Part shown: in pieces, positions 22,871 to 32,485 of the stretch
How positions within the stretch are numbered: the stretch's first letter is position 1
Layout of the letters: each line of letters begins with the position of its first letter
DNA from: Centrapalus pauciflorus
Lineage: Eukaryota > Streptophyta > Magnoliopsida > Asterales > Asteraceae
NCBI GenBank assembly: GCA_020465985.1
Contig: JAANYP010007579.1
Location: forward strand, 1,846,001-1,910,000
Direction of reading: 5' to 3'
DNA length: 64,000 bases
Position numbers and translations under genes: made by a program
The notes under the pieces: generated by a model
Seen by the model: the letters and a program-made list of their open reading frames with translations, nothing else
The model's database searches: none
What the model was told of the DNA's origin: nothing

Positions 22871-23447
22871 TTTGACCTTAGTAGTAGTAAGGTTATTTTC
22901 TTTTAGAGTCGTAGTACTTCTTTCTTTACAGTAGTCTGCTAATTTAGGAAAGTTTCTATTTTTAGTAAGTTTCTAATTTTAGTAAGTTTCTATTTTTAGT
23001 AAGTTAGTAGGTTAGCTTATTTTACTGCTTTTTCTTATGAAAAACAAAAGAAAAAAGAGAGAAAATTACAAAAATACAAAAAAAGAGAATATCAGAAAAG
23101 AGTTAAGTCTTAGATACATAGGTTCAAAGTGACGAAAATTAGCACCGTCGTTACAGACTCTACGTATTTAGGCTTTCACACATAATGCAACTAAATCCTA
23201 AGTGTTATACTTTATTTAGTTTGATGTGTTGGTAGGCATAATACATATAGGGAATCTCAAGGCTAATAAAAATATTCTAGAAAAAGTCAAGCGTGTCACT
23301 AACTTAGATGTACGACCAATCGGTCTTAATTTTTATGTACAAGACATACAAACATTGAGTCTAAATGAGGTATGCAAACTTTCTGGGGATGTATGGCAAC
23401 ATCAAATACATCTGAAAATGGAAAGACTAGAAATATCATGTAAAACT
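22871..23447 (+). other. E2 pol-aORF spacer, proximal part
   Basis: Non-coding. At 22943-23010 about four degenerate copies of TAGTAAGTTTCTATTTT lie in tandem. The rest is AT-rich with no open frame resembling a protein. It aligns in content with E1 3929-4454. Confidence 0.6.
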
Positions 23448-23664
23448 GAGAGTCGAAAACATGCAACTCTGTTGTACGTAAGTACAGACCTGTTGTCTCT
23501 GTTTAGATTCGGGTTAGCAGACATGTCGCTTTGTTGTACGTCAGTACAGACCTGTCACCGCTATCTGCTAACTTTAAAAATAAACCTTAAGTCGAACTAG
23601 GACACTTTGTTGTATGAAAATACAGACCTGTGTCCAATGTTTGTCTTTTAAAGAAAGTTTGCAA
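23448..23664 (+). other. Three stem-loop array in E2 spacer (RNA element candidate)
   Basis: Three inverted repeats with a shared core TGTAY-GNNA-RTACA flanked by TTTGT/TCTGT and GACCT. SL1 is 23450-23510 (GAGTC with GATTC; inner CAAC/GTTG; core TGTAC, GTAA, GTACA at 23473-23486). SL2 is 23513-23572 (GTTAGCAGA with TCTGCTAAC; loop GTCA). SL3 is about 23601-23634 (GGACAC with GTGTCC; core TGTAT, GAAA, ATACA). E1 has the same three in the same order (3724-3928). Two of the three loops here are GNRA. The array sits about 580 nt after the pol stop and 1.4 kb before the aORF. Confidence 0.72.
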
Positions 23665-25066
23665 ATACCAACAAGTTAGAATCTTTGTCTGTGTGCCTTG
23701 ATCATAAAAGTATGTCTATGTCTGCGTCACGTAAGATAATTTCCTGATAAATAAAAAGGCCAAGGGATATTCCGAAATGTAGAATGTTTAAAAGGGGCAA
23801 AATACCAACAATCGGCTAAATAGGTATGTCACGACAAACAAACAAAGGAATAAAAAATTCCTAAGTGTGAAAGTTTAAGTACTGAAAGTTAGTATCAGAC
23901 ATCGCTATCTGATTGAACCTTTCTTAGACTATACTCATCAAAAATATGTTGTTAAGTATTTAGCTTAGATTGTAATTTTTTCTTAAGTCTAGATTAAATT
24001 TTTTGGTCAAAATTTTATTTTACTTTATTTTATTTTATTTTTACCTTAGTTTATTTTATTTCATTTTAGTTTAGTTTAATTTTTACTTAGGTAAGAGGTC
24101 AAAAGTTACTGAGGGTGCATTCAAAGTTGAATAAAATAAACATTGCGTGAAATATCTGTTGCTTAGGGTAAAAGAATTGGCATAGTTTATCTGGTTACAC
24201 AATACCGTAGAAAAAAGTTGGAAAAGTTGAATTTATTTCAAAATTTTCGAAAATTTTTCTAAGTATTGGTGGTTTCGAATCTAAGACAGACTCGAAGCAG
24301 TAAGACTTCGAATCTGTCAGTAGATTCGAATCTACACTTAGACTCGAAGGTTGGTTGTATAAATAGGTCAACAGTGAAGTCATTTAATACTTACTGTTTT
24401 CGAATCTATACTCTCGAATCTATATTGGCGATTTCGAATCTGTTCTCGAGTCTACCGTTTCTCTCCTAAACGACATTTTTTCGACTTTGAAGACTGTGTG
24501 TTCGATTCTACAGACACTTCTAGGTATAATCAACAGGATTATACAAGATTTGTATAGTTTTATACACAATTTTAGGCTAAAACATCAAATTTTGAAGTTT
24601 TATAGGTCGAAATAGGGTTTTTGTTAAATTACCAAGATTGGACCTATAAAAGATCAAATTAAAGGCATAAATCATTGATTAGAACCTAGTTGAACTAATG
24701 TATGTGATTTACCAAGTTCAAAATGGTTAAAATCGTGGGTTTTAGTTGAAAAATCAGACGTCGGGGCTTCGAGTCTATTCCTGGACCTTCGAATCTGTTC
24801 ATGGGTTTCTCGAATCTGTCATTAGATTCGAGATGACCATGATATTCGAATCTGTCCATTAGACTCGAAGAGGGACTCTTCGAATCTGTCCATTACACTC
24901 GAATATGGACACTTCGAATCTGTTATTTTCGAATCTGTACTTTATTTATTTTGATTAATTTAAATTTTATTAAACTTGTGGAAATTTAATTGTGTTAGAT
25001 TTTGTATTTAAAAAGGTACAAAATAAAACAAATTTGAATTTAAACAAGTTTATTGATTTTTAATGA
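23665..25066 (+). other. E2 spacer, distal part
   Basis: Non-coding, AT-rich, with a (TTTTA)-like stretch at 24018-24080 and a dense cluster of TTCGAATCTG/TCGAGTCT motifs at 24270-24470 and 24770-24950. No convincing ORF. Confidence 0.6.
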
Positions 25067-25092
25067 CTCTAACAGTTTTATTTATTGTGCAG
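25067..25092 (+). promoter_or_regulatory. Candidate 3' splice acceptor before E2 aORF
   Basis: CTCTAAC (25067-25073) matches the plant branch-point consensus. It is followed by AGTTTTATTTATTGTGCAG ending at 25092, and the aORF ATG begins two bases later at 25095. The acceptor, its distance from the branch point (about 20 nt) and its position are shared with E1 (2408-2378) and, independently, with family C (60214-60189). Confidence 0.6.
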
Positions 25093-25094
25093 AT

Positions 25095-28000
25095 ATGGCA
25101 GTTCGCGCTTTTGTTCCTAAACATAATATGGTCCTTAATCCAGACATGAATCTCCCTGAGGCGCAGGGATTCCGTGAAATACTGGATTTTCTAGCTGAAT
25201 CAAGGATCGGACATGCACTATGGCATAATGTGCAGCTAGTGTTACCCTACATCCGTCAATTTTATGACCATTTGCAAGTAGACTGCTCGGTCACTCCGAC
25301 AGTTCTACGCACGCGCATTGAAGGACAGCCGTTAGTATTTTCGGCTGATATGATTCGTCAAGTGCTGCAGTTGGGCACTCAGGAACAAGAAGCTGGTCCT
25401 ATAGAATTTCCGATGAATATAAGGCAAGCGGCCTTTCAAAGAATGGGGTACAGCCTCGATGTGACAAAAGTGTCATACATGAAAAGTGGATTGATAGGAC
25501 AATGGCGATTTTTGGCGCATGTATTCATGGTGTGCTTTGCTGCGAAAAAGGCAGGATTTGACTATATTGTCGCGAAGATTCAATCAGGGATTGTCGCAAT
25601 GGTGTATAATCGCCCATATAGTTTTTCAGAGATGATCTTTTCGGAGTTTGTTCATCAGATATCTGCTCCCGAAAATCAGCAGTTCTTGCTCTATCCGAGA
25701 TTCATTATGATGTTGATCAGACACTTTTTGCCGAACTTGCCAATAACAAATGACTTTCAGAGTGTTGCCATCCTGGACAAAAGGATTTTCGCTGATTGTT
25801 CCTCACACCGAGGAAGATTGGATGTTCCTGTTGCTCGTCCATTGTTCGGAGCTATTGTGGATAGGGATTTTCAAGCCCCAGAGAATGCCAACTGGGCAGG
25901 GGTCGTTGAGTTTCCACAACAACAACAACAGCAACAACGTCAACAGCAACAACAACAGCAACGTCAACAGCAACAACAGCCTCGTGCTCGGCCACGTGAT
26001 CCAAGACGCCGACAGAGACCAGCAGCGAGTCAAATTTAGGCAACCAGGCCTTCGACAAGCCAGCAACCAGAAGTTACAGAAGCCGGGCCCTCAAATATTC
26101 AAGAAGCTGGGCCCTCAAATATTGCGAGAGAAGCTGAACAGCTAAGCCAGACGCTTAATGAAATTTGGGAGGCAGGGCCTCATGCCAATGAAGACGTTGC
26201 AGCAGCACTGGTTGGTGAGCTGCTTAGTCCACCAGCAGAGGAAGATGATATTTTTAGAGACGTGGAGGAATACGAACCAGAAGGGGCAGATGACGGATTA
26301 ACATCCTCGGAATCCGACTCAGAATCCGCGGAAGTTCCGGCAGCTGCAGTTCCTGATATTCAAATTGGAACTTATGGTTCGAGATTGATCATAAATGAAG
26401 GTGGTTCGAGGAGGCGCGTGAACAGGGAATTGGAAGAGTCTGATTTTGAAGAAGAGGAAGTTCCTCAACTAGTGACAAGGCAACGGGCCAAACGTCACAG
26501 GTTCATGCAAGGATCATCTTCAGCTCCTGTAGATCAACCAGAAATTCCACACCATCAAGAACCTCAAACCACCACTCCACCACCACCACCACCACCTCAA
26601 GATGAACCGTATATACCATCACCATTCATTCCTACTCCTATACAGTCCATTCCATCTGCCTCGACTACATACACTGACAATCAAAGGTTTCTGCAGCTTA
26701 AAGCTCGCGATGACTTCCAGAATGTCCAAATCTTAAGCCTAACCAAGGCGATCGGAGAAATTCAGACTCATAATGCAAATCTTGATAAAGAAAATGCCGA
26801 TTTGAAGAAGATTGTGGAGCAAGTCCAGGAAGAGAACGTAGAAATCAAAACTTTTGTTTGCGATCAGGCAGCTGAGATAAGGTCGATGCGCTCCCTAATT
26901 GAGCAGTTAATGAAAAATTTACAGGCTCAGGGGTAGACATCGTGCCGAGATCAGGAGGTGCAGAGAAGAGATGATAATGAAGGCGATGATCCCGGTGCGA
27001 ATAAAGAGTTTGAGTCTGTAGATTTTCCTGCAGCTCAAGTTACACAAGTTGAGGGGGAGCCTAGTCAAGGCGAAGGAGAAAGGGGTGAGGCTAGTTCATC
27101 TAAACAGCCTACAGACTTTGAGATCAGCGAGATGATTGAAGCGCTCATGGATCTTGAAGATGATCCACTGGATGTAGGTTTTGATAATGAAGATGAAGAG
27201 CTGGAGGAAGGGGAGTTTGTGCCAGGGGAGATAGTAGACTGGCGGTCGGATGATGAAGTACTTGCTGATGAGGATGATGAAGCTGACGAAATAGTTGTGC
27301 AGCAGAATCCTATCACTGATACTTACATGATTGATGGAAATAAAATTGTCGATGCAGATATAGTTAATGTTGCATTGAATCCTCAGCCATCGACAGAGGA
27401 ACCTGCAAGAGAGCTAACTAATGAAGAAAAACGAAAGCTATGGTTCAGGGCTGAAGAGAAGGAAGCAGCAATTAAAAAGACAATGAGAGTTCCAGGTACT
27501 GGGAAGCTGTCTGAGCGAATTTTAAGCTGGTTCTTTGACAGAGATCTGCAGCTATTTATAATAAAGAGAAAAGACGGGCTTCAGTACATGAGGCGAACGT
27601 TAAAAGCGTTCAACTCCCTGCCAAAAATCGAAATCACTGCGCTAGCTTGGAAAGATCTTATAAACATTGGCAATGATCCCTACGCGAGCGTAATCGAAAG
27701 AATCATAATAAAGGAAGGGAGATCAAGGAAGTTCGAACGTTTGAATCCAAGGGTCGGGAGAAGAGTAGAGGATCCGTCACGTATTGATCCTCTAACTGGA
27801 CGACCTTGGATGAGGATTCACTACAAGCCGGCTAGATGTCTTAGGAGGGTTCCTCTCAAGCCAATGCCACAAAATATTCTGAAGAATCTGAAGTGGTGGT
27901 ATGCTGACACGGAAACTGGGGAAGCGGTTATGGAAGACTTAGAAGAAAAAGTTATTCTTAGAGTCTATGACCCGCTTCACCTGGTAAACCTATCTAAAGA

Positions 28001-28133
28001 AGATCTGCAGATTTTGTATAATTGTAAGATTTCCAGTGACGCACATATGGATACTGAGGCTAGTAAGTATGAAAATGTGGTCAAGGTATGCATCGAGAAA
28101 GGTCTGTATGCTGGTAGTGTTTTGAATCAATAA
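25095..28133 (+). pseudogene. E2 extra ORF (aORF), one frame with two TAG stops
   Basis: About 1,010 codons in a single frame, broken only by TAG at 26037 and 26934 (sense codons in E1). The ATG at 25095 is chosen because it follows the acceptor; the frame is open further upstream. Residues 1-270 look globular, rich in hydrophobic and aromatic residues (GQWRFLAHVFMVCF, YSFSEMIFSEFVHQI). Then come a Gln-rich run (CAA/CAG, 25915-25985), an acidic Ser/Pro-rich linker, a coiled coil (about 26690-26930), a second acidic region and a basic C-terminal domain (27430-28133; FDRDLQLFIIKRKDGLQYM, then GRPWMRIHYKPAR). No signal peptide or membrane span is evident, so an envelope role is unsupported. Homologues occur in families E1, B, C and A. 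Role unknown. Confidence 0.85.
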
Positions 28134-28182
28134 ATAAACCAAGTTCTTAAATCAAATGTGTGAATTATTAGAAGCTATCGTC

Positions 28183-28191
28183 AAGGGGGAG
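28183..28191 (+). promoter_or_regulatory. E2 polypurine tract
   Basis: AAGGGGGAG two bases from the 3' LTR: the plus-strand primer for reverse transcription. The same AGGGGGAGA-type tract precedes the B (35365), A (61812-61799) and C (56490-56474) LTRs. Confidence 0.85.
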
Positions 28192-28193
28192 TC

Positions 28194-28839
28194 TGTTGGT
28201 ACATCCCGTGTGACGATAGCAGTCTAAGTGATTCTACATTGTGATTTTAGCAAGTGTGTGATATATATGTTTATATATGGTTGATATTTATTAGTGTTTG
28301 TATGTTTGAACTTGATGTAACGTATTACAAGAAGTTCAAACATAAAGTACAAAGATAAATTCAATCATAAGTAATAACGTAAGGTTCAACACGTAGTTGT
28401 TTATATAAAAGGCTAGATTCGAATTATATATGGGTTGACATTCGAATCTGTGATAGATTCGAATGTAACCATAGATTCGAAAGAAGGCTAGATTCGAGAC
28501 TGTCAATATGGACAGACTCGAATGGGCCTTGGGCCAGATTCGAGGTTGGCCCACAACAGACTCGAATCAGGGTCTATAATTAGGGATAGACTCGAATCAT
28601 TAAGGGACTTTTTGCAGAATTCGTGAGGAATTAAGCAAGAGGCGATCTCGAGTTTATCAGATAAGGTGAGTGCCGTTTCGGAGAGAATTAGTACGTAGGA
28701 TCGTTCGTGTGTCGTTCGTTCAGCGTCTAATAGTCTTCGTGTTCCGTTGGTTGAGAGTTGTCCGTCTAACCGTCAACGAGGATTCCGCACTCGTTCACGG
28801 ATCCGCGTCTAGATAGATCTTGCAGTCGTAGACCTTACA
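28194..28839 (+). repeat. E2 3' LTR
   Basis: TGTTGGTACATCC to CCTTACA, 646 bp. From about 28505 to the end it is nearly identical to the 5' LTR. Its first 300 bp are instead closer to the truncated LTR at 54817-55396 (shared TATATATGGTTGATATTTAT). The flank at 28840 is family B integrase. Confidence 0.92.
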
Positions 28840-29642
28840 GATTGGTTTTCTATCTTAAGGATAAAAGACTTAACTAGCTCAGCAGTTTCATCTTTGGACC
28901 TAAGAAAGTAAACCCAAGTAAATCTGGTGAAATCATCAACAATGACTAAATAGTATGCCCTTTTATTCAAACTCAAAACAAATGTTGGACCAAATAGATC
29001 CATATGTAACAACTGAAGAACAGATGAGATTGAATTTACTTCTTTGGCCTTATGAGAAGTTTTGTGTTGCTTACCTTTAAGACATGCTACACAATGATCA
29101 TCACAAATGAACTCCTTTTGTGGTAATCCTCTTACCAGATTCTTTTTAACTAAATCATTCATGGACTTGAAGTTCATGTGACACATCCTTCTATGCCAAA
29201 GAGCAGACTCATTTGATGATGCTTTGGATATTAAACAGCTTAAAGTATTTGATTTAGTCAAGAGAGCTGTGTCCAGGCAGTAAACATTGTCCTTTCTTGG
29301 TGTTCTAAGTAAAACAAGATTTTCAGGAATTTTGAAATCCTTTGAAAGAACAATGCACTCAGAATCTGTGAACAGAACAATGTTTTGTTTGTCACAGATT
29401 TGAGAGACACTCAATAAATTGTACTTAAGCTATTCAACATACAGAACATCATGGAATGTCATGTTGCCTGCATTAACAGTACCTTTCCCTGTAACCTTAC
29501 CTCCTTTTGAGTTGCCTCCAAATGCAACAAAACCTCCATCAAAACCTTTGAAATTTGACAAGCATTCAGCATTGCCTGTCATGTGCCTAGAGCATCCACT
29601 ATCCAGATGCCATCTTGTTCTATGAGGAGACCTGTGGTTGCC
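28840..29642 (-). pseudogene. pol: B pol fragment: protease and N-terminal integrase
   Basis: The protease shows DSGCSRHMTG (about 29605-29575). A stop then separates it from the GAG-pre-integrase region (ALWHRRMCHMNFKSM) and the zinc-binding CVACLKGKQHK. The integrase core begins with DLFGP and FTWVYFLRSKDETAE. The frame runs into E2 LTR sequence at 28839, so the protein is truncated inside integrase before the second catalytic Asp. Confidence 0.9.
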
Positions 29643-29668
29643 CTGCACAAATAACAGCTTAGTTAGTA
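29643..29668 (-). promoter_or_regulatory. B gag-pol junction: stop in branch-point motif, then acceptor
   Basis: On the minus strand TACTAAC (29668-29662), the optimal branch-point sequence, overlaps the gag TAA (29661-29659). TGTTATTTGTGCAG then ends at 29643, followed by the protease. Pol lies in a different frame from gag here, unlike E2, yet the acceptor layout is the same. Confidence 0.55.
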
Positions 29669-31610
29669 GTGGAGTAAACCCAAACCAAATTGGTTTTGGG
29701 TTGGCCTTGTACATTGACATAACTAAAAACTGTTTTTGACTTCTTATATTTGGTGAGATCTACAGATGGAGTCTGGAGAGTATTTAGTGATAATATGAGG
29801 TATCCAACTATTTTGATCATCTTTTCTTCTGACAGTCTCAGATGATTCACTAGCAGCTCCAGTTGGATGCCCAGCAGCTTGAGCTGTGTTTGTAGTGCTA
29901 ACAGTTTAAGTTTTTGCACTAACAGCATCAGATTTTGACTTAGCAGTCTGATCTTTTGCATTAGCAGTTTGAGCAACAGATTTGTCCTTGACACACCATA
30001 TTTGTTTAAAACTTGATTTAGGCTTTGCCAAAACTTGTTTTTGATGTGTGGACTGTTTTTTATTAACTTTCGAGAATCTGTGATCAACTGTTCTCTTTGG
30101 AGCTGCTGTGGAAGGTTTCACTTTTGAGTGCCTTGCCAGATTAGGATTTGATTTTGTGTGATGCACAGTCTGTTTTGCAACAGCTGGTTTGTAAAAACAA
30201 TCCTTGGCTAAGTGATTCTTCCTTCCACAGTGAAAGCATCTTTTGACAGTTTGAATTGGAACACCAGACTTTTCTGTCAATTTCTGGTTCTTGTTTCTCT
30301 GGTTTCCTCTTACCTGCTGTTGTTTAGGAAACTTTTGAACACCATGCTTTTGGCATGTGCATATAGAAACAGTTTTACCTCTTTTAGTTCCTTTTGATGA
30401 AGATGCAGTGTTACAGTTAGAATGTACAGAAACTTGTGGAGTAGCATTGCATACACTCATCTTCTCTTTTCCTTTCTTACTGGGAACTTGGACTTCTATG
30501 GGTGCACTCTTTGTGTCACAGTCTCTATTTTGACTCTTATCTTCTTTTAATTCAGGACTGTTATCAAGGATAGGATCTACAATAGTCATAGACTCATCTA
30601 GTGGTTCATTGACAAGTCTATCAGCAACCTCACTCATTGGATGAATGTACTTGTTATTATATGGAGGTGGAGTAGCTCTGTATCCTATTCCTTCTTTGGG
30701 ATTGACCTGAGATTTCACTCTATCTTTTGGCCCTCATGGTCAGCATTGCATGTTGCCACTTTAAATCCATCTCTTCAAGATCATCTGGATGAATTTGTTC
30801 TAAGTCTTCAACATTTAGAGCAAATAATCCATCATTGGCAACAAAAGCCTCATAGTGAGTTTCAGCAGAATTGCCATCACCACCTGAAAAAGAATCACAG
30901 TTATTAGATTTTTCAGAAGACAGAAGAGCAGTGTTGTGATTATAAGAAAAGGATTTCTTTTTAGCATCAATCTCATTCTCAAACACTCTTAAACTGTTAT
31001 ACAGATCATCCAATTCTATCTCATCAAGAGTGTCTTTTGTTCTCCACTGTGCAGCATAGACTGTCCATTCTTCTCCAAGAGATCTGAGAAACTTTCTGTT
31101 GACTTCATCTTGATCCAGATTGACCTTTGCACTTTCCAGTTCACTTATTAGTTTGTTGAACCTGTCAAAGATTTGAGTGAGGTTTTCATTCTTGCCACCA
31201 GAAAAGTTTTCATACTGCTGTTTCAAGAGGTCTTTTTGATTTCTCTTGGTACTGGCATTACCAACAAACCTCTTCTCTAAGGCATTCCAAAGAGAGTGAG
31301 CAGTATAAAACTTTTTGAACTGATGTTGATAAGCATTAGGAATGGCTATTTGTAATAGTGTGAGTGCTTTCATTTCATTCATTGTAGCCTTCCTTTCAAG
31401 TTCAGTTTTTAGAGGAGTTTTGACTGGTTTTCCCTCAGCATCAAGTTCTGGATCAACTACAGGAGGGAATTCAACAGCTTCCCATATGGCATAATCAATG
31501 AATTGAATATGCTGTTGAATCCTGAGTTTCCACATCTCAAACTCAGTGGGCTTGAGCATAGGCACTTTGAGTCCTTGCCCAGATCCACTGCTACTATTTT
31601 CAAATTCCAT
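29659..31610 (-). pseudogene. gag: B gag, internally deleted and frameshifted
   Basis: Opens at the ATG at 31610 (MEFENSSSGSGQG). A 296-codon N-terminal part carries the copia Gag domain (EFEMWKLRIQQHIQ; ALEKRFVGN; QIFDRFNKLISELE). At 30722-30720 a stop follows MRAKR. The next block (30718) resumes far downstream relative to E2, so the first zinc knuckle and most of the coiled coil appear deleted. A CCHC knuckle CFHCGRKNHLAKDC (about 30245-30200) corresponds to the second knuckle. A frameshift near 29950 leads into the final segment ending NLVWVYSTTN and TAA at 29659. Confidence 0.85.
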
Positions 31611-31671
31611 TGTAAAAGATTAAAAATTTGAAAGAAAGTTTTCGACTTTGAAAAACAAAGAACGACCTGTG

Positions 31672-31685
31672 GCTCTGATACCACT
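31672..31685 (-). promoter_or_regulatory. B primer-binding site
   Basis: The minus strand reads AGTGGTATCAGAGCC next to the LTR end, complementary to initiator Met tRNA. Confidence 0.85.
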
Positions 31686-32355
31686 TGTCAGGATCTAAAA
31701 CTGAATAACCAAGATTAACTTATTTGAAATTTATCAGAGTATAAATCAATAATCTTGCTTTGAATCAAAGTTTAATTAAGAAGTTTGCGGAATAACACTT
31801 AATTATTTTAACAAAAAACTTTCAGAACCAATGAAGCATAAAACATAAGAAGTAATCAAGACTGTTTGTATTGCTGAATTGAATGATTACAATCACCTCT
31901 AATCTGTTTTGATTAGACGAAGAACACAGACTGTTCTTAGGGTTTTACAACCTTAGAGGCTTAAGAAAACTTAATCAACAAAGCAATTACAGACTCAAAA
32001 ATATGCAGAAAACTTCTATACAATAGAAAACCTATTCTGTCTATTTATATTGCTTTTTGGACTTGTTTCCTTGAAGGACTATAACTTCTCTGATAGTAGA
32101 TATGCTGGAATCTTCATGTAGATATCGTTTCCTGAAAATCAGCACTTTCTGTTTATGAAACTGTTGAGCAGCTTGAATCTCTTGACAGCATGAACTGAGC
32201 AGCTTGAGTTGTTTTGCTCTGGCAGCTTGAACTTTTACACTGGCAGCTCGAGTTTCTTCAACTAGCAGCATGAACTTTGTATTTACATGAAAAATCTACT
32301 AACAGTCTGAGAAGTCTAACTAACAGCTTGAATGTACTTAGACTATTTCCCAACA
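31686..32355 (-). repeat. Family B 5' LTR (minus copy)
   Basis: TGTTGGGAAATAGTCTAAG (from 32355) to ATCCTGACA (31686), 670 bp. Related to 35376-36019. It contains several AGCTGCTAGTT / AGCTGCCAG repeats (32170-32280). Confidence 0.9.
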
Positions 32356-32485
32356 CTTAAAAGTCCCAGTTTTGTTCAGTTACAACTACCAGTTTCTATA
32401 TATCAAACCAGAGCCCTCTCATTCCCTCTCATTGTGATTCCCTAATCTTCAAGCCAACCCTAAATCGTTTCATTCTTGAGCACCA
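32356..32485 (+). promoter_or_regulatory. Region upstream of B aORF
   Basis: Contains TATATATC at 32397-32404, then a pyrimidine-rich tract and an ATG in strong context (CACCAATGG) about 85 bases later, which looks promoter-like. No canonical CAG acceptor directly precedes this ATG, unlike E1, E2 and C; TTTTGTTCAG at about 32370-32379 is a weaker candidate. Speculative. Confidence 0.3.

Larger units (their letters stand above)
15275..28839 (+). mobile_element. E2: near-complete Sirevirus-like Ty1/copia element with extra ORF
   Basis: A 13.6-kb element: 5' LTR 15275-15933, primer site 15936-15948, leader, gag 16609-19485, pol 19507-22870, a 2.2-kb spacer, aORF 25095-28133, polypurine tract AAGGGGGAG (28183-28191), 3' LTR 28194-28839. 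Gag is intact, pol carries five single-base deletions, and the aORF is one frame with two TAG stops. The element is therefore probably non-autonomous now, but recent enough to keep most of its structure. Flanks differ: family A gag on the left, family B integrase on the right. No 5-bp target duplication is visible (AATGG against GATTG). Confidence 0.95.
28840..32355 (-). mobile_element. Family B copia element, minus copy, 5' half
   Basis: From 32355 downward: 5' LTR, primer site, gag, protease, GAG-pre-integrase and the start of the integrase core, ending abruptly at 28840 against the E2 LTR. RT, RNase H, aORF and the 3' LTR of this copy are not in the window. It abuts a plus-strand B element head to head at 32355/32356. 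Confidence 0.88.

Noticed and set aside
25803..26066. Minus-strand Leu/Val-rich ORFs suggesting membrane proteins
   Set aside because: They are antisense reads of the CAA/CAG glutamine tract of the E2 aORF.
25095..28133. Calling the extra ORF an envelope gene
   Set aside because: No signal peptide, transmembrane helix or furin-like site is visible; only its position is env-like.
15275..28839. Endogenous pararetrovirus (caulimovirus-like) insertion
   Set aside because: LTRs, initiator-Met primer site, integrase and the PR-IN-RT-RNase H order identify Ty1/copia; no movement protein or coat signature.
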